Notes under the pieces: generated by a model | Told to the model about the DNA's origin: nothing | What the model saw: only the letters and a program-made list of their open reading frames with translations | Databases searched by the model: none | NCBI GenBank assembly: GCA_013152325.1 | Contig: JAADGN010000079.1 | Location: 551 to 63,512, forward strand | DNA from: Chloroflexota bacterium | Lineage (GTDB): Bacteria > Chloroflexota > Anaerolineae > Anaerolineales > Villigracilaceae | Length of the DNA stretch: 62,962 nt | Reading direction: 5' to 3' | Position numbers and translations under genes: made by a program | Part shown: piece after piece, positions 1-8,162 of the stretch | How positions within the stretch are numbered: position 1 is the stretch's first letter | Layout of the letters: the number at the start of each line of letters is the position of its first letter

Positions 1-282
1 CGCGAGCTGACATTACAGGACTTTGAAGGAATTGTTGCTGGTACCGATTATATGGAAATCTATAACCGGGTAGGAGCGCCCGATGAATACTATTATTTTG
101 AATATTTTACCGGTAGTCGCTTTTCATTGATTTATTATCTTAGTGACGGAGGGCGTATTGCTTTTAACTCCCGTCCAGACGCAGGGTTTGGGTGTTTTGA
201 ACGGATGGGCTACTCCCCCGATGCGTCAGGTTCTAACTGGCAAGTGCTGAGCGAAGATGTTGAGGGAAAGTGTGACCGATAG
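1..282 (+). CDS. C-terminal part of an unknown protein
   Basis: The reading frame is open from the first base of the window to the stop at 280-282, so only the last 93 residues are present. They are rich in Tyr and Phe and contain FEYFTGSRF and YYLSDGGRIAF, suggesting a compact beta-rich fold. There is no membrane segment and no motif I can assign. Codon use is more A/T-rich than in the neighbouring genes. The start and any N-terminal domain lie outside the window. The real-gene call rests only on the open frame and the protein-like composition. Confidence 0.5.
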   Translation, partial: RELTLQDFEGIVAGTDYMEIYNRVGAPDEYYYFEYFTGSRFSLIYYLSDGGRIAFNSRPDAGFGCFERMGYSPDASGSNWQVLSEDVEGKCDR

Positions 283-438
283 GTGTGAGACGATGTCATT
301 TCTTTTTCGAGCGGTTTCCCTAGCCCTACACCAACGGCAACGTCCCAGCCAGTCAAGCAGATAGTAACCCTGTGGAGAGTGTGACAAAGTCCAAAGTGCA
401 ATGAAGGCCAGCGACCGGGCGGGCAACGAGGGCCTGCG

Positions 439-798
439 CTACGGAAAGATCGCCGTCGCGGGTGCCAACGCCCTACCGCCGGCCGTGGCAGCGGCCACGT
501 CCACACCCACGGCGACGGCCACCCCGACCAAGATGGCCGCCGCACCAATGGTCGCGGCCGCCCCGACGCGGACTCCCGCTCCCATGTCCACGCCGGGGGA
601 GTTCGCCTTCAGCAGCGCGCTGCCCGCGCTGCTCAGCAGCGAAAAGAGCAATAGCGTCAGACCGCCGATCAGCATGCGCATCACCCCGACAGCGAGCAGC
701 GAGACGTGGACCAGGCCCACCGCGCGGGCTGTCCCGGTGGTTCCCCATAAAATGGCGGCGGCGAGGATGTAAAGGGTTTTGGGTTTTGGTATTTGCAT
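439..798 (-). pseudogene. Decayed EamA/DMT-type transporter fragment
   Basis: The first 55 residues look like the start of an EamA (drug/metabolite) transporter: a first membrane helix with LAAAILWGTTGTARAV and a second with LAVGVMRMLIGGLTLLLF. After that the frame becomes a short Ala/Gly/Val-rich tail that only loosely recalls the family's third helix (GVRVGAAATIGAAAILVG), and it stops at about 119 residues; the family usually has about 290-300. No good ribosome binding site precedes the ATG. I infer a broken remnant with internal deletions. The G+C-rich tail also reads as Thr/Pro-rich on the other strand, so the exact limits are unsure. Confidence 0.45.
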
Positions 799-882
799 GT
801 AGGCGTGTGATCTGCTTTGTGTGGGCGAAAGAAATGTTCATCCTTCTGCGATCTCCACGGCCCCCTGCGGCGTATATCCCCA

Positions 883-966
883 TCACTGGATGTCTGCTGA
901 CCAGTGCTGTTCGACGCGAGCGATCTGCTCAGGGGTTAGTGTATAGCGATTCTTCCGCCGGTTGAT
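883..966 (-). pseudogene. Short C-terminal remnant, unknown protein
   Basis: The minus strand holds about 28 codons of protein-like sequence ending LTPEQIARVEQHWSADIQ and a stop at 883-885, with a stop codon shortly upstream and no start. It looks like the tail of a lost gene. Together with the transporter fragment beside it, it makes 283-998 a decayed stretch with no intact gene. The parent family is not recognised, and chance is possible at this length. Confidence 0.25.
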
Positions 967-998
967 GGCAAAGTTACATCATTGGCAGTATATTGCCA

Positions 999-2288
999 TC
1001 AACGTCGTGGGGTGTTGTTGGCGCCGAAGGCGTTTGACAGGAGGTGGTGCAGTTTGTTCCTCAATACCTTGTAGGAAAAGTGCCGCAAGGCGAGCGCGTA
1101 ATTATGGCGACACATTTCCTGCTGCAATTGGGGGTCATCCAGGACTGTCTGCGTATACTGAATAGTTTTTTCTGTGATGTAATCGTCAAACTCGATGACG
1201 TTGAACCCTTTGGGACGGATATCAGTAGCGTAGATCGCATAGTTGTTGACGACGATGGGCTTTCGGTAATACAGGGCCTCGAGAAAAGCGTTTCCAAACC
1301 CTTCTACCAGCGAGGGGTATGTGACCAGGTCGGCTTGAGGGTAGGCATCGCTGAGGCTGTAGACTTTTTCCCCGCCCTCCGTCAGCCGGCGGTTTTCATC
1401 GAAGCGATCCGATGAGAATATCGTGCGCACGCCCAGTCGACTGGCAAAATCGCGCACCCTGGCTTCGTATTCGTATCCATCGTCTCCAGATGCGTGGGAG
1501 ATGACCAGCCTGGCTTTTCTTCCCAGCCGGCTTACCAGTTCGATGGCGTGCTCAATGCCTTTGCGTTGGACGACGCGCGTGGGCTGCAGGATGAAAAGCT
1601 CATCTGGCTCAATGCCCAGCGCCTCCCGTAAGTCGGAGGAATACTCGTCCCTTGCCGGGGGCGGGTTTTCGAAATCCATCACATTGGGAACGATCGTCGA
1701 GCTGACACCGATCCGCCGGGCGAGTTGGGCTGCAGCGGACGAATTGATGACCACGTGTTGAATCGCCCCCAGATTGGGAGGGACCGCCATGTAGATGTAA
1801 TCCCAAATTGAGTTGACCAGCAGCGCTTTTCGCTCCCAGGTGAAATCGTGGTGATGTGCGATGGTGGGGATGCCGGTTTCGGCGATCACCTCAGTGAGCG
1901 CCATGGACAGAGGGATGTTCTGCGGAAACGAGAGCACGTTTTCGGGGATGAGCAAATCGATCTCAAACTCGGCGATGAAGCGCCGAATGTGTTTTTTGAG
2001 GTGTTCTCTTTTGGCGTGAATCCAGCGGGTTTCGTCCTCTGTCCTTTGGGTGGTGCTGAAAAAACGGTGGTAATACTTGCGGATTTCGGGGTGGAGGAAA
2101 TGGGCGTCTTCTACGACCATTGAGCGCTCCGCCGGGCGGTCTGAGAGTCCGGAAAAGTAGTAGCAGGTGTGCCCCATTTCTTCCAGAACGGCTGCCCACT
2201 TGGATGTTTCCAGCGAAACCCCGTCTGTCCCATGAAAACGGAAGGAAATAAAGCCGATGTTGAGTGTTCGTTTGGTTGGATGGTTCAT
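999..2288 (-). CDS. Glycosyltransferase, GT4-like (GT-B fold)
   Basis: This 429-residue protein is probably a retaining GT-B glycosyltransferase using a nucleotide-sugar donor, acting in the cytoplasm on a cell-surface glycan. The N-terminal acceptor domain has the family's glycine-rich start (GTDGVSLETSKWA near residue 20). The C-terminal donor domain has ILQPTRVVQRKGIEHAI and the E-x7-E type motif in PSLVEGFGNAFLEALY. There is no signal peptide or membrane helix. A GAGGA site lies just before the ATG. It is the last gene of a three-gene operon, 31 bases after the previous one. Sugar and acceptor cannot be told from the sequence. Confidence 0.85.
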   Translation of the reverse strand: MNHPTKRTLNIGFISFRFHGTDGVSLETSKWAAVLEEMGHTCYYFSGLSDRPAERSMVVEDAHFLHPEIRKYYHRFFSTTQRTEDETRWIHAKREHLKKHIRRFIAEFEIDLLIPENVLSFPQNIPLSMALTEVIAETGIPTIAHHHDFTWERKALLVNSIWDYIYMAVPPNLGAIQHVVINSSAAAQLARRIGVSSTIVPNVMDFENPPPARDEYSSDLREALGIEPDELFILQPTRVVQRKGIEHAIELVSRLGRKARLVISHASGDDGYEYEARVRDFASRLGVRTIFSSDRFDENRRLTEGGEKVYSLSDAYPQADLVTYPSLVEGFGNAFLEALYYRKPIVVNNYAIYATDIRPKGFNVIEFDDYITEKTIQYTQTVLDDPQLQQEMCRHNYALALRHFSYKVLRNKLHHLLSNAFGANNTPRR

Positions 2289-2319
2289 AATTGTCCTCGA
2301 TCAGCGCAGACGGCTGTCT

Positions 2320-3471
2320 TTATGGGTGCCCACTGGTTTCGTCTCGCGAAGGGGGAAGAAGCGCTTGAAAGTGGGACACGAAGCGGTCGAATTGAACGTC
2401 TTTGTCAAATTTCTCTGTCATCATGCTGCGCGCGTTCTTGCACATTTGGCGATAGCTGTCCTGATCCGCCCACAGTTTTTCGATAGCCCCTGCCAGGGCG
2501 ACTGCATCTCCCGGCCGCACCATGTAGCCGGTGACCCCGTCGATGACGATCTCGGGGACTCCGCCGATATTCGACGAGATCACTGGCACGCCCATCGACA
2601 TAGACTCCAGCAAAACGTTGGGCAGACCTTCTTTGTAGAGGCTGGGCAAAACCGTTATGTCAATTATTTCAAACACCGTATTGGGCTCTTTGGTGAAAGG
2701 GAAGAAGGAGATGTGCTGCTGCAAGCCAAGTTCCAGGGCTCTTTTTTTGAGCATCTCTTCGTCAGGGCCGTCGCCGACCAGGATCAAATGGACGTCTGGC
2801 AAGGTGGTGCCGGCCAGTTCTCCCACTGCTTCAAATAAGATCGATTGCCCTTTGCGAGGCTCGAACGAGCCGAGACTGCCCAGAACTGGGGATGCGTTTG
2901 GGGGGATGGGGTAGCGTTGGAGAGCGATCTCCCGCGCTTTTTTCGAGTGCTGGAATCGTTTGACATCTGTTCCCTGATAGATCAGGCTGACCCTTTCGGG
3001 AGGAATTTTGTATGTCTCAATCAGGTGCCGGCGGGTGAAATCCGTGATTGTGATAACGGAGGCATGGATGTGCTCGTCGGGCAAATAAAACTCGCGCCGA
3101 TACTCAGGCACGATCGTGCCTGTTTTTGTAATCAGGTGAGTGGGTAGCATTGCTTCCCGGATGCAGCGCGCCGCGAACACCGCGCAATGGAAGCCCCGCC
3201 GGGGAGGGTGAACGGTGCAAACGACAACATCGCATTCCCGGAGCGCGTTCGTCCAGATGGCGATGTTGTGCGTGTCCTCCGAGACGACCGCGTCCCAGTC
3301 GTAGGTGGCGATGTGCGCCCTGGTGGGACGACATTGCTCAACCACCCAGCTTCCCTCGGGAGCGATCAGGGTTACCTCATGACCGCGGGCGAGGAAGGCG
3401 CGCACGGCTTCCGTGACCCAGATTTGGGTGCCTCCGTGGAGGTGGGTGTCTTCAATAAATCCAATGTGCAT
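2320..3471 (-). CDS. Glycosyltransferase, GT4 family
   Basis: A 383-residue GT-B glycosyltransferase. The N-terminus carries GGTQIWVTEAVRAFLARGHEV, the acceptor-side loop and helix typical of GT4. The middle has LGSLGSFEPRKGQSILFEA at the start of the donor domain, followed by LILVGDGPDEEMLKK and the E-x7-E motif in YKEGLPNVLLESMSMG. Length is normal for the family. Its ATG shares one base with the stop of the upstream gene (TAATG), so translation is probably coupled. Its likely role is one step in building an extracellular polysaccharide or glycolipid. Donor specificity is unknown. Confidence 0.9.
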   Translation of the reverse strand: MHIGFIEDTHLHGGTQIWVTEAVRAFLARGHEVTLIAPEGSWVVEQCRPTRAHIATYDWDAVVSEDTHNIAIWTNALRECDVVVCTVHPPRRGFHCAVFAARCIREAMLPTHLITKTGTIVPEYRREFYLPDEHIHASVITITDFTRRHLIETYKIPPERVSLIYQGTDVKRFQHSKKAREIALQRYPIPPNASPVLGSLGSFEPRKGQSILFEAVGELAGTTLPDVHLILVGDGPDEEMLKKRALELGLQQHISFFPFTKEPNTVFEIIDITVLPSLYKEGLPNVLLESMSMGVPVISSNIGGVPEIVIDGVTGYMVRPGDAVALAGAIEKLWADQDSYRQMCKNARSMMTEKFDKDVQFDRFVSHFQALLPPSRDETSGHP

Positions 3472-5249
3472 TATTCTACTCTCTGATCCAGGCGGTGCAG
3501 GTGCCTTAGCAATTCCTCAAAGCGTTTCTGAAAGGTTTCGCGACCGTACCTTGTCCTGACTGCTGCGCGATTATGTTGACTGTACAGGGGGTTTGATCCT
3601 GGATTCAACAGCAGGTCGCTGACTTCAGATAAAAACGTCGGGGTGAAAAACTTTTCTGGGAAGCGGATGTAGTGGATCCGCAGCGATTCCGGCAGGTGCT
3701 CGCCCACGACTTCCTCGAACACCTCTCTGGGGGCATAGCGGCTGCAAATGATGGGAATCCCGCTGGCGCTGGCCTCGATGATGGGCAGCCCTCGGCCTTC
3801 GGTCTCGCTGGGGAACACGACCACATCGGCCAGGCGGTAAATATCCTCGATGGTTAATGGCTCGAAGCCCAATCGCGAGAAAGACGGATGGCTTTCCTGT
3901 CCAACGGAAAACGCGAGGAATATCCGCTCGGCGATTTTTTCCGGCAGGGCGTGGATGATGTTTTTATAACTCTGTAGCACGTTGAGCAGGTCGGCCTCGT
4001 GCTCTTGGGGGGCAGGCCCAGTAATGTGTAGGATGAGTTGCCGGCCAGGTCTGTTTTCGAACTCCTCCCGCAACCAGCTCCTGGTCAATAGCGCCTCAAT
4101 TAAGGCCAGGTTTCTCGCGATCCTTTTCCGGCCAATCACGCGCGTGGGTTGCAGCAGGATGAGCAGCCCCTCCGAACGCGGGTCAATCGACAGGCCAGGT
4201 CGGGCACCCACAACGCAGGGCCTTTGCTCGTTCATCCAATAGTGGAGGGCGGCGATATGTTCGCGCACATCGATGGGGTGGATAAGGGGCTCGCCGTTTG
4301 AGAGGATGCGTCCCATGCGGGTTCTGCAATCCAGGATATCCACCTGGTCGTATGGCTCGAAGAATCGCTCATTGACGCAGGTTGATATTTCGAAGACCTT
4401 GTCGCGGGGGAAGTGGTGCTTTTGAATCAGTTTCCTCGATTGCCGCGCGTTAATGTTGACTTGCAGCCAGCGCCTGCCGTTCCATGGATACAGTTTCCTG
4501 AAAAGCCTGAAAAAGGGTCGGTTGAGGATGTTTTTGAAAAAGTGGTCTCGAACTCCAGGGACCTCGTCTGGAGTCCTTTCGTTCAGTGATTTTCCCCCTT
4601 CCCAGTAGAAATCGTGGTTGATGTTGAGGGCGTACGTGCCAAGGGCCTCGGAGGCCATGACTATCCCGAGTGTCGCGGCCAGGTTGCCGGGGTTTGAGGC
4701 AATATTGACCGGGATAAGCAATGCAATTTGATGTTCGAGGAGAAACTGTCCCAGGCGCTCGGCGATTGAGGTGGCCTGTCTAAAGATTTCGGCGGCCAGG
4801 CGGCGCGATTCCTCGCTTCTGGAAATCAGTGTTTTTCTGAAGAGGGCGTCGAACCACACGCCATTTCCCCATTTGCCCCAGCCGTCGATTCCGTTCAAAT
4901 GGACGCGCTGCCACGCAGGCTGGAAGATGGCCTCGGTTTCCTGGGCGAAGTGCTCCCCCGTCAGGTAGATGGCGCTCGTCTTGAGCGGGCGATAAATATC
5001 CTCCAGTGTTTGAGCGTATTTTGCTATTTCCATGGTGACGCCGTCAATGCCGTAGCCGAAGGTGATGAAAGCTGTCCCTCGGGCAAAAGTTTGAAGGTAA
5101 TCGTCACCAACCTGAACGGAGGTCGGCAGTTTCCTTTCCTGAATATGGGTGAGCAGGTCGGTGATCTCCTCCCAGTCGGAGGGCTGGGTGTGAGATACCA
5201 GCTCTTTCAACCAACGATGTTGTTCATTGGTCGGGTGCGATGAAATCAT
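3471..5249 (-). CDS. Large glycosyltransferase, GT4-like
   Basis: This 592-residue protein is first in the three-gene glycosyltransferase operon and is about 200 residues longer than a usual GT4 enzyme. The start of the acceptor domain is visible (FGYGIDGVTMEIAKYAQTL near residue 75), and a long middle part contains an inserted segment around residues 240-330. The donor domain follows, with LILLQPTRVIGRKRIARNL and FPSETEGRGLPIIEASASG. Middle residues EALGTYALNINHDFYW resemble the first enzyme of the operon, so the two may share ancestry. GAGG lies 11 bases before the ATG. Substrates are unknown. Confidence 0.85.
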   Translation of the reverse strand: MISSHPTNEQHRWLKELVSHTQPSDWEEITDLLTHIQERKLPTSVQVGDDYLQTFARGTAFITFGYGIDGVTMEIAKYAQTLEDIYRPLKTSAIYLTGEHFAQETEAIFQPAWQRVHLNGIDGWGKWGNGVWFDALFRKTLISRSEESRRLAAEIFRQATSIAERLGQFLLEHQIALLIPVNIASNPGNLAATLGIVMASEALGTYALNINHDFYWEGGKSLNERTPDEVPGVRDHFFKNILNRPFFRLFRKLYPWNGRRWLQVNINARQSRKLIQKHHFPRDKVFEISTCVNERFFEPYDQVDILDCRTRMGRILSNGEPLIHPIDVREHIAALHYWMNEQRPCVVGARPGLSIDPRSEGLLILLQPTRVIGRKRIARNLALIEALLTRSWLREEFENRPGRQLILHITGPAPQEHEADLLNVLQSYKNIIHALPEKIAERIFLAFSVGQESHPSFSRLGFEPLTIEDIYRLADVVVFPSETEGRGLPIIEASASGIPIICSRYAPREVFEEVVGEHLPESLRIHYIRFPEKFFTPTFLSEVSDLLLNPGSNPLYSQHNRAAVRTRYGRETFQKRFEELLRHLHRLDQRVE

Positions 5250-5333
5250 TGTACAGCAGGCCTCAGTAGATTGATGTTCAAGGGTGAGGGAACTCCATTG
5301 TCGTCTGTTTAGCGCTTCTTGTTTTGTGTATCT

Positions 5334-5341
5334 ACTATACC
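5334..5341 (-). promoter_or_regulatory. Possible extended -10 for the glycosyltransferase operon
   Basis: On the minus strand the bases read TGGTATAGT, an extended -10 form, about 85 bases upstream of the first glycosyltransferase ATG. No convincing -35 box is present. This is the best promoter candidate in the gap. Confidence 0.35.
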
Positions 5342-5437
5342 ACGCGCGTGAAGAGCTGGCTCGTTAAATGCTCGTGGCGGCTTGTGCAGCAGGAGGATGC
5401 ACATGCGCGGCGCCTGCCAGCATGTGCTATTTTTTAC

Positions 5438-5466
5438 TTGACAATCTGGAGATGAGCGGGTATTCC
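5438..5466 (+). promoter_or_regulatory. Candidate sigma-70 promoter
   Basis: TTGACA (5438-5443) and TATTCC (5461-5466) are separated by 17 bases. The site faces the small plus-strand frame beginning at 5550. The -35 box is perfect and the -10 box is fair. Confidence 0.4.
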
Positions 5467-5549
5467 CTTCTTCCGAAGAAATCAAAATCATAGATGGCGG
5501 CGTGTGTCCTTACTGGCGCTGGCCAGCAGATCGACCAGGAGAGCGAGAA

Positions 5550-5792
5550 ATGCTTGAAGTGTTGCGCAAATCCTGGGTTTACGTTTCCCTGCTTCTCATC
5601 TTCATGTTGGTATGCCGCGCGGGCGCTCCTTCTGTCTGCGCGGTCATCCCCACAGTTTTTCCCGCAGGCCGCTCCAACTCAGGACGGCCTCCAGCGCTCC
5701 GCCGCCGACGGCCAGCGCTTTGTCGGAGATCTGTGTGCAGTAGACGGGGTTGTCGCGCGGGTCGAGATCGCCAATCTTCATGCCGGGCGTGA
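5550..5792 (+). pseudogene. Possible truncated lipoprotein or secreted-protein gene
   Basis: An ATG preceded by AGGAG at good spacing opens a frame whose first residues look like a signal peptide: positive start (LRKSW), hydrophobic stretch VYVSLLLIFMLV, then Cys. From about codon 30 the frame runs antisense into the convergent YqeB-like gene and becomes Arg/Pro-rich, which is not protein-like. I infer the 5' end of a gene whose body has been lost. The region 5250-5643 otherwise holds no gene. It could also be a chance frame. Confidence 0.3.
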
Positions 5793-6456
5793 CGGTCAAC
5801 CCCGCGCGTACCAGTCCGCGCAAGACGCCGCGAAACGGGGCAGTGACCGGCTGCCCGCCCACCTCGGCGATGACCTGCCCGGACTCGATGTGTTCGCCGA
5901 TCTCAGCGCGGGCGATCAGTGTTCCCGCGGCGGGGGCGCGCAGGACGCGGTCGGCCTGGTGGTTGGCGACCGTCTCCGGGATGCCGGTATCTGCCTGGGG
6001 CGCGGTATCCCAGTATACGCGTCCCAAAAAATGGCCGCGGTTGGTTTCGATGGCAGCGTGGCAGTTTTCGCCGGGCAGGAAGCCGGGGCCGAGTCCGATC
6101 ACCAGGAGCGCGGCGCCCAGCCCCAAATCCGGGGGGCGTTTCGTTAGACGCGCGTCGATGAGAACGTCAAAGGGGAAGCGACTGTCTTGCAAGATGGCGG
6201 CCTTCGGATCCACCAAAACGGGGATTTCGCCCTGCGCAAGCGTGGACGGGATTTCGTCCGGCGTGGCGCGGCGGGCGGTGACGCCCTCCACGGTATGACT
6301 GCCTTCGTAGATGGCTTCGGAAAAGGAGACCATCCGCCGCACGGTCAGCGGCTGCGACAGTTCGGTGATGACGATTTTCAGTCCGATGCGATGCAGACGA
6401 TAAGCGACGCCGGTCGCCAGGTCGCCGCCGCCGCGCAGGAGGATCATGGATGTCAT
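5644..6456 (-). CDS. yqeB: YqeB-like (EF2563 family) molybdenum hydroxylase accessory protein
   Basis: A 270-residue protein starting MTSMILLRGGGDLATGVAYR, the Rossmann-like glycine-rich start of the EF2563/YqeB family. That family is known from comparative genomics to travel with selenium-dependent molybdenum hydroxylases. The C-terminal half has a biotinyl/lipoyl-like part (APAAGTLIARAEIGEHIESGQ). The ATG at 6456 overlaps the previous stop by four bases (ATGA); the frame continues upstream, but only as a shadow of the membrane-protein gene. It ends the operon headed by the fused FAD/2Fe-2S subunit. I infer a role in maturing the encoded hydroxylase; the chemistry is not established. Confidence 0.8.
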   Translation of the reverse strand: MTSMILLRGGGDLATGVAYRLHRIGLKIVITELSQPLTVRRMVSFSEAIYEGSHTVEGVTARRATPDEIPSTLAQGEIPVLVDPKAAILQDSRFPFDVLIDARLTKRPPDLGLGAALLVIGLGPGFLPGENCHAAIETNRGHFLGRVYWDTAPQADTGIPETVANHQADRVLRAPAAGTLIARAEIGEHIESGQVIAEVGGQPVTAPFRGVLRGLVRAGLTVTPGMKIGDLDPRDNPVYCTQISDKALAVGGGALEAVLSWSGLREKLWG

Positions 6457-7169
6457 TTTACGCGGTGGGGCGCGGTTTGCTCCACCTGTTCGCGCAACAG
6501 GTGGCCGAAGGCGTACAGGGTCAGGTAGATGAACAGGAAGAAGACCGTGAACAGGGTTGTGAAAGCCAACGTGCGCAGGCTGGGGTCGATCACGAAGCCG
6601 AGGACATCCATGGCGACCTCGGACGGATTCTGGAGGATGTCCCACGAGTTCCAGCGCAGGAAGCGGCCCATGTAAATGCCCAGGCTGCTGGCGGCGGACA
6701 TGACGAAGACGAAAAGCCAGCCGACCCAGCGCCCGAAGATGCGCCGGACGATTTCCTGCATGAGATAGAGCGAAATCAGTCCAAGCAGCATGCCTGTCCA
6801 CGAGAACCAGATCAGCAGGATGACGTCGTACCAGAGCGGCGCGGCCGTGGACTGGACGGCCAGGTGCTGCAAATCGGTCAGGATGTAGGGCGCGTTGGGG
6901 AAGAAGATCAGCCACAGGAAGGCGAAGACGGGAATGAGCAGGTAGAGAAAGGTGCGCTTCCAGGAGAGCGTATAGGCGGCATAGGCCAGCAGGAATGGGA
7001 TCCAGGCCAGGAACAGATTCCAGACCAGGTTGGCGTAGCGGCCGGAATCGCTGTAGGCCATGCGGGCCGCGACCAGCATAACGCTGAAAATCGAGGCGCC
7101 CAGCATCAGGCTGAAAATGGCTATTTTATAGCGGTTGCGGGTGAGAAACTTGTTGAGGGATGTGGTCAT
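6453..7169 (-). CDS. DUF1361 membrane protein
   Basis: A 238-residue integral membrane protein with about six hydrophobic helices. The DUF1361 signature is present: WNLFLAWIPFLLAY near residue 50, FFPNAPYILTDLQHL near 90, and GIYMGRFLRWNSWDIL near 165. Members are of unknown biochemical role. It overlaps both neighbours by four bases (ATGA type), so it is translated as part of the molybdenum hydroxylase operon. Its position between an alpha/beta hydrolase and the YqeB-like protein is unexplained. Confidence 0.85.
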   Translation of the reverse strand: MTTSLNKFLTRNRYKIAIFSLMLGASIFSVMLVAARMAYSDSGRYANLVWNLFLAWIPFLLAYAAYTLSWKRTFLYLLIPVFAFLWLIFFPNAPYILTDLQHLAVQSTAAPLWYDVILLIWFSWTGMLLGLISLYLMQEIVRRIFGRWVGWLFVFVMSAASSLGIYMGRFLRWNSWDILQNPSEVAMDVLGFVIDPSLRTLAFTTLFTVFFLFIYLTLYAFGHLLREQVEQTAPHRVK

Positions 7170-8056
7170 TTTTCGCTCAGGAATTCGATCAGTAAAGGGT
7201 TGACGACGTCGGCGCGCTCGTAGTGGGGGATGTGACCGGCGTCCTTGATGGTGTGAAATTCGATCCGGGGAATGGCCTTCAGCATGCTTTGGCTGTGGGC
7301 GTAGGGCACGGTTTGATCGTTATCTCCCCAGATGAGCAGGATTGGGACATCCTGCTGCCCGACGCGGCGGTAGGTATCCGAGAAGTCGCCCAGCATATCG
7401 TTGCGCAAGGTGGAGAGAATGGCGCGTTTGAAGCCGCGATACTGCATTTGTGGGCGGTATTTTTCCAGGAAGGTCTCCACCAGACGCGGATCGTAAAAGT
7501 CTTGCGCCATGCTTTTTAGCAGGGTGGCATTCCCGAACAGGCCGAGGAGCAATTCTCCCAAACCGGGCAGACGGAGCAGGCTGCCTGCCAGGGAGGGGCG
7601 GAGGGGGCGCGCGCCGGCCGGGTCGATCAGAATCAGCTGCTTCACGCGTTCCGGCGAGCGGACGGTGAAGGTCGTTGCGATGGGGCCGCCCATCGAAAGG
7701 CCGAACAGACTCACGGGGTCAGTGAAGCCGAGGGCGTCCAGCAGGTCGAGCAGCTGCCGGTAGAACAGGTGGATGTCGTAGTCCACGCGCGGGCGGTCGG
7801 AGTAGCCGCGTCCGAACAGGTCGTAGCGCAGGACGCGGAATCCCGCCTGGGTCAGCGCGGCGAAGGTTGGGTCCCAAATGAAGTACGGCACCGAGAATCC
7901 ATGCACCAGCACAACAGGCTGACCGTCTGGCGGGCCGCCCAGCTCGTAATGGGTGTGGCCATCCGGCAGGCGGATGAATCTGCCCGGCGCGGCGGCGCGG
8001 ACGTCATCGGTCAGGTCTTCGGTTTCACCGAGATAGGGGAAGTTCCAAGCGGGCAT
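7166..8056 (-). CDS. Alpha/beta hydrolase
   Basis: A 296-residue alpha/beta-fold hydrolase. The oxyanion region is VVLVHGFSVPYFIWD; the nucleophile elbow is LFGLSMGGPIA, with Ser as nucleophile. The acid is probably the Asp in IWGDNDQTVPY, and the His is in IKDAGHIPHYERAD. No signal peptide is seen, so it is probably cytoplasmic. The ATG at 8056 is chosen because GGAGAG lies just upstream; codons further up read into repeat sequence and the next gene. It ends four bases into the DUF1361 gene. The substrate is unknown; an ester, epoxide or lactone linked to the upstream hydroxylase is possible. Confidence 0.88.
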   Translation of the reverse strand: MPAWNFPYLGETEDLTDDVRAAAPGRFIRLPDGHTHYELGGPPDGQPVVLVHGFSVPYFIWDPTFAALTQAGFRVLRYDLFGRGYSDRPRVDYDIHLFYRQLLDLLDALGFTDPVSLFGLSMGGPIATTFTVRSPERVKQLILIDPAGARPLRPSLAGSLLRLPGLGELLLGLFGNATLLKSMAQDFYDPRLVETFLEKYRPQMQYRGFKRAILSTLRNDMLGDFSDTYRRVGQQDVPILLIWGDNDQTVPYAHSQSMLKAIPRIEFHTIKDAGHIPHYERADVVNPLLIEFLSEK

Positions 8057-8083
8057 AATCTCTCCGGCGTTTTCCTGATTAAA

Positions 8084-8159
8084 CCATAAAGACACAAAGT
8101 GCACAAAGGAGGCTTTGCGGCGTACAAAAACCGTCCCTGTGCGCTCTGTGTCTCTGCGG
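8084..8159. repeat. Imperfect inverted repeat with CACAAAG/CACAGAG motifs
   Basis: The left arm (8084-8110) has AAAGACACAAAGTGCACAAAG. The right arm (8131-8159), read on the other strand, has GCAGAGACACAGAGCGCACA. The arms match with mostly A-to-G differences. It fills the gap between the molybdopterin subunit and the hydrolase. It looks like a dispersed palindromic element and could form a hairpin in the operon transcript. Confidence 0.55.
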
Positions 8160-8162
8160 CGA

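Noticed and set aside
401-772. Plus-strand Thr/Pro-rich frame (STPTATATPTK) resembling a lipoprotein spacer
   Set aside because: It is antisense to the transporter fragment, has no signal peptide, and the repetitive codons come from a G+C-rich stretch.
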